From JAJFKB01 sp965230515 (lineage in GTDB: Bacteria; Pseudomonadota; Gammaproteobacteria; Pseudomonadales; IMCC2047): a stretch of DNA of 64,000 nt. The translations under genes and the position numbers were made by a program. The stretch's first letter is position 1. Every line of letters starts with the position of its first letter. Below are positions 34,944 through 44,737 of the stretch, one piece after another. The notes under the pieces were generated by a model that was given only the letters and a program-made list of their open reading frames with translations, ran no database searches and was not told where the DNA came from. The DNA lies in contig OZ246007.1 in assembly GCA_965230515.1 (NCBI GenBank), forward strand, positions 1,178,001-1,242,000, written 5' to 3'.

Positions 34944-36512
34944 TTAACTTATCAGGCCCCTGGCTAAATCTTTTTTCAGCACTTTTCCCACCGCTGACTT
35001 GGGGAGCGAATCAATTACCTTAATATGTTTCGGAATCTTGTAGGCCGCCAGATGGTCCTCACACAAACCCCTTACCTTTTCAATCGAAACCTCTTTATCA
35101 AAGGGTACGATAAACAACATCACTGCTTCACCTGTTTTCTCATCCGGCACGCCCACGGCACAGCATTCGAGGATCTCGGGTAATGTATCCACTAAAGACT
35201 CTATTTCACTGGGATAAACATTAAAACCCGACACCAGAACCAGATCCTTTATACGATCGACCAAGCGAATGACACCGCTGCGTTCAATCAATGCTATATC
35301 ACCAGTGCGCAGCCAACCCTCTTTATCCAGCACTTCCGCCGATGCTTTTGGCAAGTTCCAGTATCCTGACATTATCGGCTCACCCCGCAAACAAAGCTCA
35401 CCTGCCTGCTCCATTTCTAGCTGGTTTCCCTGGTCATCAATAACCTTTACTTCAATTCCTTTCATCGGCTTACCAACGGTACCCAGTTGATAACAGTCCG
35501 GGGTATTTATGACCACGCCAGCCGAAGACTCTGTCAAACCGTATCCTTCGTATATTCGACAACCGGTCACCTCATACCAGCGGCTCGCTACACTTTCGGT
35601 CAGTGGCATTCCACCTGACAGCGTGAATTTTAGCGCACTAAAATCAAGCTCACAAAAAGCCTGACTACGGCATAACCCGATAAAAAGCGTATTAAGTCCA
35701 ATAAAAAAGGTAAAAGGGACAGTTCTCAGATCCTCTACAAATTTGTCCACATCCCAAGGCTCCGGGATCAACAGATTATGCACGCCATAAGCAATGCCTA
35801 TCACCATATGCCCTACAAAAGCATAGACGTGATAGAGGGGCAGTGGGGCCACAAAAATTTCTTCACCTGGAGCTAGAAAGTCCAGCGTTTGCCAGAGCAG
35901 ATCAGCACTGGATCTCAGGTTTTTATGGCTCAAAACCGCCGCTTTTGGTTGTCCGGTCGTGCCACCGGTATACTGCAACAGCGCACAATCGTCCGGTGTT
36001 TTTTGTACAGGCAAAAATAGCTGGTCTCTACCCTCAACAAGCACCTGCTCCAGCCTGATAAAAGAGACTGCATCATAATCTGGCCGATTGTTTGCCGGCC
36101 CAACAGCTATAATATGTTTGATTGAAGTCTCATCTAACAGCGATTCAATGAGTGGTAATAGTTCCGCAAGAACAATGATTGCCTTTACTCCGGAGTCGCT
36201 AAACTGGTGCACCAGTTCACTTGGTGTGTACCTCGGGTTTGTGTTTACGACAATCATTCCGGCTCGCAGAACACCCCAGGCGGCCACCGGATACTCAATG
36301 ATATTAGGCAACTGAATGGCAACACGGTCACCCGCCTCCAGCCCAGTCACATGCTGCAAATGAGCCGCCAGATTTCGAGTTTCCTGTTCAAGAGCGTTAT
36401 AACTCAGCGATTGATTTCTGCAGGTAAAGGCTGTCTTCTCGCCATAATCCCTGCAACTGTGCTCAAACAACTGAAGCAGATTATTTGCTTCAACACCCTG
36501 GCTCATGACCAT
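34944..36512 (-). CDS. Acyl-CoA synthetase, long-chain type (FadD-like)
   Basis: A 522-residue AMP-forming ligase. The P-loop motif is YTGGTTGQPKAAVLSHKN, and YEGYGLTESSAGVV and GWLRTGDIALIERSGVIRLV follow. LVSGFNVYPSEIE and the C-terminal PKSAVGKVLKKDL with the catalytic lysine are intact. It activates a carboxylic acid to its CoA thioester. An AAGGAG box supports the ATG at 36512. It is followed, against transcription, by an acyl-CoA dehydrogenase and an SDR gene in the same direction, so a beta-oxidation module is likely. Confidence 0.9.
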   Translation of the reverse strand: MVMSQGVEANNLLQLFEHSCRDYGEKTAFTCRNQSLSYNALEQETRNLAAHLQHVTGLEAGDRVAIQLPNIIEYPVAAWGVLRAGMIVVNTNPRYTPSELVHQFSDSGVKAIIVLAELLPLIESLLDETSIKHIIAVGPANNRPDYDAVSFIRLEQVLVEGRDQLFLPVQKTPDDCALLQYTGGTTGQPKAAVLSHKNLRSSADLLWQTLDFLAPGEEIFVAPLPLYHVYAFVGHMVIGIAYGVHNLLIPEPWDVDKFVEDLRTVPFTFFIGLNTLFIGLCRSQAFCELDFSALKFTLSGGMPLTESVASRWYEVTGCRIYEGYGLTESSAGVVINTPDCYQLGTVGKPMKGIEVKVIDDQGNQLEMEQAGELCLRGEPIMSGYWNLPKASAEVLDKEGWLRTGDIALIERSGVIRLVDRIKDLVLVSGFNVYPSEIESLVDTLPEILECCAVGVPDEKTGEAVMLFIVPFDKEVSIEKVRGLCEDHLAAYKIPKHIKVIDSLPKSAVGKVLKKDLARGLIS

Positions 36513-36572
36513 TGGTGACTCCTTTGGTTTTGTTTTTTTCTTTTACCCGAACAGCCGGTTATTTGATAACGA

Positions 36573-38369
36573 TTAATGCAGAGAAAAACACGCAGCATCC
36601 ATGGTCATCAGATTCCCCGCTCCTGATGTCATGGTGCGTTTTAAGGACTCTGTTCTTGGTAGAATCCGATCAAAATAGAAACGGGCAGTATGTAGTTTTG
36701 CGATATAAAAGCTATCCTCATTACCCTGATCAATCTGTTCTTGTGACACTTTCACTGTTCGAGCCCAGAAATAGGCTAAAACCAGATAGCCAGAGTACAT
36801 CAGATAGTCCACCGAAGCCGCACCTACTTCCTCCGGATCCTTCATTGCGGCTTTTCCCAAAAGGGTAGTCACTTCCAGCCAGCTTTGAACTTCATTTCTC
36901 AACAAATTGGAAAACCCCTGCAACTCAGGGCTCTGACCTTGCTGATCACAAAATGTAAGTATCTCCTGCACAAATGGCTGCAGCATTTTGCCGCCAGTAC
37001 TCAGCACTTTCCGACCCAGCAGATCCAGCGCCTGAATACCGGTGGTGCCCTCGTAAAGCGTTGCGATACGACTATCTCTCAGGTTTTGCTCCATACCCCA
37101 CTCACGGATATAACCATGACCGCCGTAAATCTGAACCCCCAAACTCGCAGCCTCGATACCAACTTCACTGACGAATCCTTTGAACACCGGAGTTAACAGC
37201 GCCAGCAATCCCTCAGCGTGTTGCTTTCGTTTATCTGCCTCATCGTTCACACGATCGGTCAGCTGGGCAAGATAATAGGCAAACGCACGCGTACCCTCGG
37301 CAAAAGCCTTAATCGTAAAGAGCATTCTTCTGACATCGGGGTGAACAATAATCGGATCTGCTTCGGCCTCCGGGCATTTCGCGCCACTTAAGGAGCGCAT
37401 CGCCAACCGTTCATGGGCATAGTTGACGCCACCCTGGTATGCGAGTTCCGAATGTACAACACCCTGAAGTCCCGCATGCAGTCTTGCGGCGTTCATAAAG
37501 GTAAACATGCAGGCTAGCCCCTCATTGGGTGCTCCGAGCAGGTACCCACGGGCACCTTCGAAGTTCATCGCACAGGTTGCAAAGCCATGGATACCCATTT
37601 TCTCCTCTATCCCGACGCAGGTAACTCCGTTGACCTCATTCGTGAGGCCGCCGGAATCCACCCAGAACTTCGGCACCACAAACAGCGATAGCCCCCTGGT
37701 CCCCTTCGGTGCTCCCTCAATTCTCCCCAGAACGATATGAACAATGTTATCCGCTACATCATGATCCCCATTGGAAATAAATATTTTATTACCACTGATG
37801 TGATAACAGCCATCTTCCCCCTGCTTGGCCTTGGTCCGAATCAATCCTAAATCAGACCCGCAGTGTGCCTCAGTGAGACACATGGTTCCTGTCCAGTTCC
37901 CGGCAACCATCTCAGGAAGCAGATGCTCGGTCACCCACTCAGAGCCATAGGCATTCAGGGTTTTTATGGCACCCTGTGTCAGCCCGGAATACCCACTCCA
38001 TGATACGTTGGCGCTACTCAGCATTTCACTGATCACCAGATTCAGCGACTCGGGCAATCCCTGTCCACCATACTTCTCACCGGCTGCAAGCGTTGGCCAG
38101 CCGGCATCAACAAATTTTTGATACGCCTCTTTGAAGCCTGCGGGCGCTTTTACCCCCTCCGGACTCCAGTGACACCCCTCCTTGTCTCCACTGGCATTAA
38201 TAGGGGATAAAATCTGCTCCGCAAATTTTGCACCCTCCGCCACAATGGACATCATCAGATCTTTGTCAGGCACCACGCAACCATTTAAATTGCGATAGTG
38301 AGCTGGATAATCGAGTAATTGGTTAAGCACAAAATCAATATCACGCAGCGGCGCTTTATAATTTGCCAT
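36573..38369 (-). CDS. Acyl-CoA dehydrogenase, large (DmdC/FadE-like)
   Basis: The start is taken at the ATG 38367-38369 (MANYKAPLRDIDFVLNQLLD), the usual N-terminus of DmdC-type dehydrogenases; the frame extends 21 codons further without a good site. The 598-residue protein has the central domain GNWTGTMCLTEAHCGSDLGL, the catalytic-Glu motif TLYEGTTGIQALDL, and the long C-terminal extension of this subgroup. DmdC proteins oxidise methylthiopropionyl-CoA and medium-chain acyl-CoAs with FAD. It lies between the SDR gene and the acyl-CoA synthetase gene. Confidence 0.9.
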   Translation of the reverse strand: MANYKAPLRDIDFVLNQLLDYPAHYRNLNGCVVPDKDLMMSIVAEGAKFAEQILSPINASGDKEGCHWSPEGVKAPAGFKEAYQKFVDAGWPTLAAGEKYGGQGLPESLNLVISEMLSSANVSWSGYSGLTQGAIKTLNAYGSEWVTEHLLPEMVAGNWTGTMCLTEAHCGSDLGLIRTKAKQGEDGCYHISGNKIFISNGDHDVADNIVHIVLGRIEGAPKGTRGLSLFVVPKFWVDSGGLTNEVNGVTCVGIEEKMGIHGFATCAMNFEGARGYLLGAPNEGLACMFTFMNAARLHAGLQGVVHSELAYQGGVNYAHERLAMRSLSGAKCPEAEADPIIVHPDVRRMLFTIKAFAEGTRAFAYYLAQLTDRVNDEADKRKQHAEGLLALLTPVFKGFVSEVGIEAASLGVQIYGGHGYIREWGMEQNLRDSRIATLYEGTTGIQALDLLGRKVLSTGGKMLQPFVQEILTFCDQQGQSPELQGFSNLLRNEVQSWLEVTTLLGKAAMKDPEEVGAASVDYLMYSGYLVLAYFWARTVKVSQEQIDQGNEDSFYIAKLHTARFYFDRILPRTESLKRTMTSGAGNLMTMDAACFSLH

Positions 38370-38441
38370 CAAGTAGATCCCCAAAATGGATAAGCCGGGC
38401 CAGGTCGAACCCCTGACATCCGTCACAGACAATAACTGGAA

Positions 38442-39215
38442 TTATGCGGGTTCTTTCACCGTAGCGCCACCGTCAACAACGATGGTTTGTCCCGTCATAT
38501 AAGCGCCTGCTTTTGACGCGATGAATACAGCAACACCACCAATATCATCAGGATCACCAATTCTGCGAAGCGGTGTTCCCTTTTCAATGCCCTCAGCAAT
38601 TTGGGGCTGCTCCCAAAGCGCTTTGGAAAAATCGGTTTTAATGAGCCCCGGCGCAATGCAGTTAGCCGTAATATTTTGAGGCCCCCATTCGATTGCCAGA
38701 TTACGGGCCAGCGCAAAATCAGCGGCCTTTGAGATTCCGTAGGCAGCGAGCGTTCCGCTTCCCTGATTACCGCCAATACTCGACACAATAATAATTGAAC
38801 CACCACCACTTTCCGCCATATGCTCGGCAGCCATATTGCTCAGCAGGAAGGTGCTTTTCACATTACTGTCCATCACCTTATCGTAAGCCTCTTCGGGCAT
38901 ACTGGCCATTGGGCCATAGTAGGGATTCACGGCTGCATTACAGACCAGCACATCAATCCTGCCCCAGGTATCCAGCGCACTCTGAATCAGGTTCTTCAAA
39001 TCCTCTTTTTTGGAAATATTGCAGGGCACCACGATCGCTTCCCCACCCAATTCCCGAATGCTCTGGGCTGCTGCCTCGCATGCTTCAGCCTTGCGACTTG
39101 AAATCACCACCTTCGCTCCCGCAGCCGCCATACAATGTGCGATTGAACGGCCGATACCGCGACTGGATCCGGTTATAATCGCCACCTTTCCTGTTAAATC
39201 AAACATATCACTCAT
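38442..39215 (-). CDS. Short-chain dehydrogenase/reductase
   Basis: A 257-residue classical SDR. It has TGSSRGIGRSIA for the nucleotide, CNAAVN, the active site SSIGG followed by AAYGISKAA (Ser, Tyr, Lys), and the C-terminal DDIGGVAVFIASKAGAYMTG. It oxidises a hydroxyl or reduces a ketone with NAD(P). It is first in the unit SDR, acyl-CoA dehydrogenase, acyl-CoA synthetase; an AGGTGAG box precedes the ATG. The likely substrate is a hydroxyacyl or alcohol intermediate of the block. Confidence 0.9.
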   Translation of the reverse strand: MSDMFDLTGKVAIITGSSRGIGRSIAHCMAAAGAKVVISSRKAEACEAAAQSIRELGGEAIVVPCNISKKEDLKNLIQSALDTWGRIDVLVCNAAVNPYYGPMASMPEEAYDKVMDSNVKSTFLLSNMAAEHMAESGGGSIIIVSSIGGNQGSGTLAAYGISKAADFALARNLAIEWGPQNITANCIAPGLIKTDFSKALWEQPQIAEGIEKGTPLRRIGDPDDIGGVAVFIASKAGAYMTGQTIVVDGGATVKEPA

Positions 39216-39362
39216 ATTATCTCACCTGGTATTAACCGAGGCCGCGCATCAGCCGCACGACCTCATCACTATGACCGCCACTACTCATTTTTTAAACGAA
39301 CAGGGACGCTGTTACTCTCCAATGGTTCAACTCCATTCCAGAATCGCACCCTCACCTCCTGA

Positions 39363-41639
39363 TCAGTCGATATTCCAGGTCAGAGAGATCCCGTAAGTGC
39401 GTGGCATACCCCACACAACCGCTGCGTTCTGGCTCAGATTAAATGGCCCCCGGCCATCAATACCATGCACACGGTACTCCTCATCACCCAGGTTTTTACC
39501 CCACAATTTGATCTCGATGCCGGTATTGGCAAGCTCCAGGATGGCGTACGCATCCCACAGGTTGTGATCATCGTCACCAACCAGAATATCGCCGTTGGGC
39601 ATTCGGTAGTTATCCGCATTGAAGAAGATCTCATCCTGATAGGAATAGTCCGCCTGCAACGTCAGGTCGCCAACGCCACCCAGACTGAATCGCTTCATTA
39701 ATGACAGGTTGTAGCTGTTTTCAGGGGAGCGGGTCAGATTATTACCACTGTAATCAGCGCCACTTTCCGTAATATACTTGTCATACTCTGCATCAAGGTA
39801 GGCATAACTGGCCGTCAGCGTCAGCGTTTCGGTCAGTGCTGCGGTAATCTCCAGCTCGACGCCTTTACTTTCGGCATCTGCGGCATTATCGATCACCAGT
39901 TCTGCGCCGTTTTTGAGCTGGAATACCTGCAGGTCAGTGTAATCGATCTGAAATGCTGTCAGGTTTGCGCGAACACGATTGTCAAACAGCATCGATTTGA
40001 TGCCGATCTCATACTGAGTGGCCTCCTCCGGATCAAAGCCCTGCTCCGCAATCGACCCTGATGAAGCCGAGCCGTTAAACCCACCGCTTTTGAAGCCCTG
40101 CGAATACGCGAAATAGATCATCGTGTCTTCGTTCAACTGATAATCAATGGACACTTTCGGGGTGAACTCTTCCCAGGTTTCATCAACACTGACATCATAG
40201 GGTGCTTCCAGAAATCCCGCTGTGGGATCAAACCCGCTTCCGTTGATTTTCGCATCCTTGGAATCAACGGTATAACGCGCGCCCACACTGATATTAAGCG
40301 CCTCGGAAATCTGATAGTCCAGCTGCCCGAATACCGCATAGCTGGTGGTTTCATTGTATTGATCGAAAAAGATATCAAAGGGCGCCATACCCCAGCCCGT
40401 CTGTCCCAGGAACGGGAGAAACTGGCCCCAGCTGAGTCCGGGAACCGGTGAAGGTGTGCCGAAAGCCGCCGTGTCATTTCCTGTAAAGTCATTGTTATCC
40501 ATTCGATCAACTTCTTCCTGATAGAAATAGAGTCCGGCCAGCCAATTTAGGCGACCATCGCTGGATACGTTGGACAGCCGAAATTCCTGGGAAAACTGAT
40601 CCGCCTCTTCATCAACATTGTTAATCACCAGGCTGGCATCACTGCCATCGAAGTCTTCCTGAAAATCAAACTCGCTGTTTCGGTAGGAAGTGATCGAGAT
40701 AAACTCTCCCAAAGGTGATTCCCAGCTAAATTTCGCTGATACACCCCAGACGTCACGATCCTGGTAACCATTGACCGTTTTTTCATTTCTATAGGGATCA
40801 CTGGAAGCCGGCGAAGCAGCAAAGGGAGATCCCGGAGCAAACCAGGGGAAGAACACAAACTGTTCACCAAAACTGTCTCGGCTGTTGCCCTCCCGTCGAT
40901 CCCGTGAATAATCGAAAGAGAGCAGCAGCGAACTCTGGTCGGATGTGTCGATCAGCAGCTGGCCAAACGCCGAAACGTTGTCTTCATCGCTTAACCGCCC
41001 ACCTAATGAACTTTTGGAATGGCCATCACGATTGGATCTCGAGATGCCCAGTTTTCCGGAAACGCTGTCAGAGAGACCACCATTAACCAGCGCTCGCCAG
41101 GTGTTATAGCTATAGTTTCCGGCCCCGGCAGATACTTTCATACTAAAGTCATTCGTGGGCTTTCTTGTCACAACATTGATTGCACCACCCACCACATTCT
41201 TACCGTAGAGAGTGCCCTGTGGGCCGCGCAATACTTCAATTCGCTCCAGATCCATCATATTCAGGTCTGCACCGCCAGCGCGTCCGATATAAACCTCATC
41301 GATGAACACACCGACCGATTGATCTCCATAGGCAGAGTCATCGGTCGAACCAATCCCTCGAATAAAAATCTGGGGTTGGGCAATATTGAAACGGCTCATG
41401 GTCAGACCCGGCGTCAGGTGACTGACATCATCGATCGATGCGATACTCGCATCATCAATAAAGTCGCCAGAGAATGCCGAAATTGATATGGGAACTTCCT
41501 GTAGATTTTCGGATCTTTTTTGAGCCGTAACCAGAATCTCCTCCAGCACCACCTCTGCATTGGCAGGATTGAACGCCCCTCCTCCCACAACAACAGCGGC
41601 CATTTGCAAACCGATTATTACTTTCTTTCGTATGAACAT
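39363..41639 (-). CDS. TonB-dependent outer-membrane receptor
   Basis: A 758-residue receptor. A signal peptide (MAAVVVGGGAFNPANA) is followed by the TonB box VLEEILVTAQKRSENLQEVP and a plug with FIRGIGST and IEVLRGPQGTLYGKNVVGG. A barrel ends ISLTWNID. It belongs to the same style of receptor as the one at 23.8-26.0 kb but is clearly diverged. It is alone in its unit, with a strong GGGGGAAG ribosome site, and is flanked by acyl-CoA genes, so a hydrophobic acid, ester or steroid-like substrate is likely. Confidence 0.95.
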   Translation of the reverse strand: MFIRKKVIIGLQMAAVVVGGGAFNPANAEVVLEEILVTAQKRSENLQEVPISISAFSGDFIDDASIASIDDVSHLTPGLTMSRFNIAQPQIFIRGIGSTDDSAYGDQSVGVFIDEVYIGRAGGADLNMMDLERIEVLRGPQGTLYGKNVVGGAINVVTRKPTNDFSMKVSAGAGNYSYNTWRALVNGGLSDSVSGKLGISRSNRDGHSKSSLGGRLSDEDNVSAFGQLLIDTSDQSSLLLSFDYSRDRREGNSRDSFGEQFVFFPWFAPGSPFAASPASSDPYRNEKTVNGYQDRDVWGVSAKFSWESPLGEFISITSYRNSEFDFQEDFDGSDASLVINNVDEEADQFSQEFRLSNVSSDGRLNWLAGLYFYQEEVDRMDNNDFTGNDTAAFGTPSPVPGLSWGQFLPFLGQTGWGMAPFDIFFDQYNETTSYAVFGQLDYQISEALNISVGARYTVDSKDAKINGSGFDPTAGFLEAPYDVSVDETWEEFTPKVSIDYQLNEDTMIYFAYSQGFKSGGFNGSASSGSIAEQGFDPEEATQYEIGIKSMLFDNRVRANLTAFQIDYTDLQVFQLKNGAELVIDNAADAESKGVELEITAALTETLTLTASYAYLDAEYDKYITESGADYSGNNLTRSPENSYNLSLMKRFSLGGVGDLTLQADYSYQDEIFFNADNYRMPNGDILVGDDDHNLWDAYAILELANTGIEIKLWGKNLGDEEYRVHGIDGRGPFNLSQNAAVVWGMPRTYGISLTWNID

Positions 41640-41789
41640 GTGACTTCCCCCTCTTGTGCAGGCTATCTGCGCCTACTTTGGTTCTCATTGATTTTCTAAT
41701 TACAAACAACCAACCCCTGTTTTTTATCGACAAAATTTACCTGGTTATCGGTATCCACCACCTAAATGGCCGATTAACGAACAATGAAG

Positions 41790-43505
41790 TTATGCGTTGA
41801 GCTGCTCCAGAACCTTCTGCTTGAGTTCGCGACGAACCAGCTTATCAAGCTGATTTCTGGGCAATTTATCCACCACGACCATCTGTTCCGGCAGTTTGAA
41901 AACCGCAATACTTTTTTCTTTCAGAAACTGATTGAGTTCCGCCAGATCTATTGTCTGTTCATCCTTCATAACCACCGCAGCACAAAGACGCTCTCCCAGT
42001 ATTTCATCCGGAACCCCGACCACAGCGGCTTCTGTCAATTTGGGGTGGCCGTCAAGAAGGCTATCCAGTTCACAAGGGGCGATATTCTGCCCACCCCGTA
42101 TAATGATCTCCTTCAGACGAGCCACAAAACGGTAGTAACACGGATTGTCGGACGTACCGGCTATCTCAAACAGGTCACCCGTGCAAAAGTACCCCTCATC
42201 ATCAAAAGCCGTTTTACTCAATCCGCCATTGTCGTAATAACCATCAAAGACGGTGGCGCCCCAAATCCGTAATTCCCCCTGCTCTCCCAACTGTGTCAGC
42301 TCCTTGCCGGTATCGGGGTCGACCAGTCTGGTACGAAAATTCAGCACCTTATCCACTGCCCAGTGATATTCATCTCTGCCAAATCTTGGAAAAAAGAGCG
42401 CCCGCTCGTTGGCATCAGGAACATCCGATACGGAACTCACCAGAGTGGTCCCTTCATTCGAGCCAAAAAAATTGATGATGTTGATGCCGTAACGATTTTG
42501 CCACTCGCGAATCATCCAGGGGGCCAACGGCGCCGAACCGGAACAAACGGAGTGCAATGACTCGAGATTGATGTGCGCAAGCACCTGCTCCTCCTTGATC
42601 AGTCGATTTAGGACAGGGGGCGGCGCGAGATTGTAGTTAATACCTTCATCCTGTATCTGACTCAGGTAGGTAGGCAGATCAAAAGGCTGGTGAAGCACCA
42701 GTTTACCCTTCACCAGAATCCAGGGAAAAAGCACGCCTCCGAGGGATGCCATGTTGACCAGCGGGAACGGATTAACCAGATGCTCTGCCGTTTTTATATC
42801 CGCCGAAGCGACAATAATACGCGCTATCGCCAGCCAGTGATTGTGGCTTCGGGGTACCGCTTTGGGCTCTGCATCGGTTCCCGAAGTCCAGCATATAGTC
42901 AGTATATCGTTCGCACTGTGCCTGTTTTCCCGCAAATAGGTCGCCAGTGCTTCCAGGTTATCCGTGTACGCGGTCGGCTCATCCATCGAGGCTACCGATA
43001 CCGGCAACGACTCTCCCCACGCCAGCACCCTGGGCATATCTTCCATACCGTCACACAGATCTGCCATCATCGCGGCATGGTTGTGCCCCTTGATATCGGT
43101 CATGCTGATGTAGACACTGGGCTTTGTCTTTCTGAGAATGGATTGCAGCTCGTGCTCCCGGTATTGGGTAGCGATCGGCATCGCTACGGCCCCCAACTGC
43201 GCACAGGCCAGGATCAAGGTGACCGCTTCAACGATATTAGGCAGTTGAAAAGCAACAATACTGTCTTTCCTGACATCATGGGCGAGCAAGGTTAGCGAGG
43301 TTGAATCAACCCGATCCTGCAACTGAGCATAACTGAGCCTTTTGGGTTGGCCAACCGTAAAACTCTCACGATTGGATGCATCAACGATGGCAACCTTGTC
43401 GGGATCAGATTCCACCGTCTGCTTGAAAAGCTGGTCAATTGAGGTATTCCCCCACCAGCCACGCTCGCTGAAATCCTTAATTTTGTTTTTTTCTGTCAGA
43501 ATCAT
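41790..43505 (-). CDS. Acyl-CoA synthetase/AMP-binding enzyme
   Basis: A 571-residue adenylate-forming enzyme. The P-loop reads CWTSGTDAEPKAVPRSHNHW, a variant of the usual TSGTTGxPKGV. FFGSNEGTTLVS is motif A5, GYFCTGDLFEIAG the hinge region, and RGGQNIAPCELDSLLDG and PRNQLDKLVRRELKQ with the catalytic lysine complete it. It activates an unknown carboxylic acid. It lies between a TonB receptor and a nitronate-monooxygenase-like gene, in the same direction. The large size fits the 2,3-dihydroxybenzoate/aryl-CoA branch, but this is not certain. Confidence 0.85.
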   Translation of the reverse strand: MILTEKNKIKDFSERGWWGNTSIDQLFKQTVESDPDKVAIVDASNRESFTVGQPKRLSYAQLQDRVDSTSLTLLAHDVRKDSIVAFQLPNIVEAVTLILACAQLGAVAMPIATQYREHELQSILRKTKPSVYISMTDIKGHNHAAMMADLCDGMEDMPRVLAWGESLPVSVASMDEPTAYTDNLEALATYLRENRHSANDILTICWTSGTDAEPKAVPRSHNHWLAIARIIVASADIKTAEHLVNPFPLVNMASLGGVLFPWILVKGKLVLHQPFDLPTYLSQIQDEGINYNLAPPPVLNRLIKEEQVLAHINLESLHSVCSGSAPLAPWMIREWQNRYGINIINFFGSNEGTTLVSSVSDVPDANERALFFPRFGRDEYHWAVDKVLNFRTRLVDPDTGKELTQLGEQGELRIWGATVFDGYYDNGGLSKTAFDDEGYFCTGDLFEIAGTSDNPCYYRFVARLKEIIIRGGQNIAPCELDSLLDGHPKLTEAAVVGVPDEILGERLCAAVVMKDEQTIDLAELNQFLKEKSIAVFKLPEQMVVVDKLPRNQLDKLVRRELKQKVLEQLNA

Positions 43506-43573
43506 TTTAATGCCTGAATTTGGTTATCCCGTTAGGTTCCTATTTCTTCATCAACACTAAATGGCATTTCTTA

Positions 43574-44497
43574 TCAGGGTAGATCTTTGGCAATCCGGTA
43601 TTGCTGCTCAAGCTCCGTCACCAGATCGGACACTGTCTGTACCTTCTCAATGACGCCCACTCCCTGACCCGCTGACCAGATATCTTTCCAGGCTTTGGTA
43701 TCAGATAGGGGGTTGGAAAAGTTGACCTGTTTCTTCTCGTTGAGCTGCTCTAGATCGTAGCCGGCACGTTGAATACTCGGCTTAAGCATGTTCGCTTTAA
43801 CTCCGGTGAAAGCGCTGGTAACCACCAGATCCTCAGCAGTAGAATCAATCAGCATCTGCCGGTAAAGATCGTCCGCCTGACTCTCTCTGGTTGCAATAAA
43901 TCTTGTACCCATCACAGCCATCTGTGCGCCCAACACCTTACAGGCTCGAATACCTCGCCCATCACAGATGCCCCCCGCAAGCGCGACCGGACCGTCCCAG
44001 AATTTCCGGACTTCTGATACAAAGGCAAACCCCGTTAGCTCTCCGGTATGCCCTCCGGAACCGGCACCCACCAGAATCAATCCATCAACACCAGAGGCTG
44101 CAGCCTTGCGCGCCAACGCCACACTGTTAACATCGGCATAGATTTGCCCACCATAGTCATGAACTTTCTCGACAAAGCCACGAGGACTGCCCAAAGCAGT
44201 AATTACCAACGATGGCCGATACTTTAAAATCAACTCGAAATCTTTGGCGCCACGATCATAGGAGGGATGGGTAACCAGATTGACCGCCCATGGTTTGGAA
44301 TCAGTCCTGCCCAGGGGACCCAAGCGTGCACTGATGCTCTGCAGCCATTGCTCAAGAATATCGCTGGTGCGGGCATTCTGAGTAGGAAAGGAGCCAAGCA
44401 CTCCGGCTTCGCTACAGGCAATTACCAGTTTTGGCCCGGAGATCAGAAACATGGGGGCTGCCAGCAAAGGCAACCTTAATTGATCAAGAAACTGCAT
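43574..44497 (-). CDS. Nitronate monooxygenase/2-nitropropane-dioxygenase family flavoprotein
   Basis: The start is taken at the ATG 44495-44497 (MQFLDQLRLPLLAAPMFLIS), as in related proteins; TTG and GTG starts lie 7 and 6 codons upstream. The 307-residue TIM barrel binds FMN through AGSGGHTGEL and ALAGGICDGRGI. Members oxidise nitroalkanes, but many are enoyl-reductase-like enzymes acting on CoA esters. Its place beside a CoA ligase and a desaturase-like flavoprotein favours a role in the lipid pathway. The shared ATGCAAGT element lies 113 bases upstream. Confidence 0.85.
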   Translation of the reverse strand: MQFLDQLRLPLLAAPMFLISGPKLVIACSEAGVLGSFPTQNARTSDILEQWLQSISARLGPLGRTDSKPWAVNLVTHPSYDRGAKDFELILKYRPSLVITALGSPRGFVEKVHDYGGQIYADVNSVALARKAAASGVDGLILVGAGSGGHTGELTGFAFVSEVRKFWDGPVALAGGICDGRGIRACKVLGAQMAVMGTRFIATRESQADDLYRQMLIDSTAEDLVVTSAFTGVKANMLKPSIQRAGYDLEQLNEKKQVNFSNPLSDTKAWKDIWSAGQGVGVIEKVQTVSDLVTELEQQYRIAKDLP

Positions 44498-44602
44498 CGT
44501 CTTATCTTTATCCACCAAGTTCCGTGGGATCGTCAGTTGATTAACTGCAAAACTTCAAGATACAGCACACTTGCATAACAGGAGCAAATATAATCCCTTT
44601 AG

Positions 44603-44626
44603 TTTTTTAATGCAAGTTTAAAGATT
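44603..44626 (-). promoter_or_regulatory. Shared element (copy a), core ATGCAAGT
   Basis: Plus strand TTTTTTAATGCAAGTTTA with the core at 44610-44617. It lies 113 bases before the start of the nitronate-monooxygenase-like gene (minus strand). It is the most diverged of four copies. Confidence 0.5.
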
Positions 44627-44737
44627 CGCAGCCATTAATCGAGCATGGCACTCAGGAACGAAGTGGTTTACAGCGATCAAGCGATGGCGCTGATTAGCTT
44701 AAACTGCTCCGACTCCGTTCCAGGTACAAGCTGATGC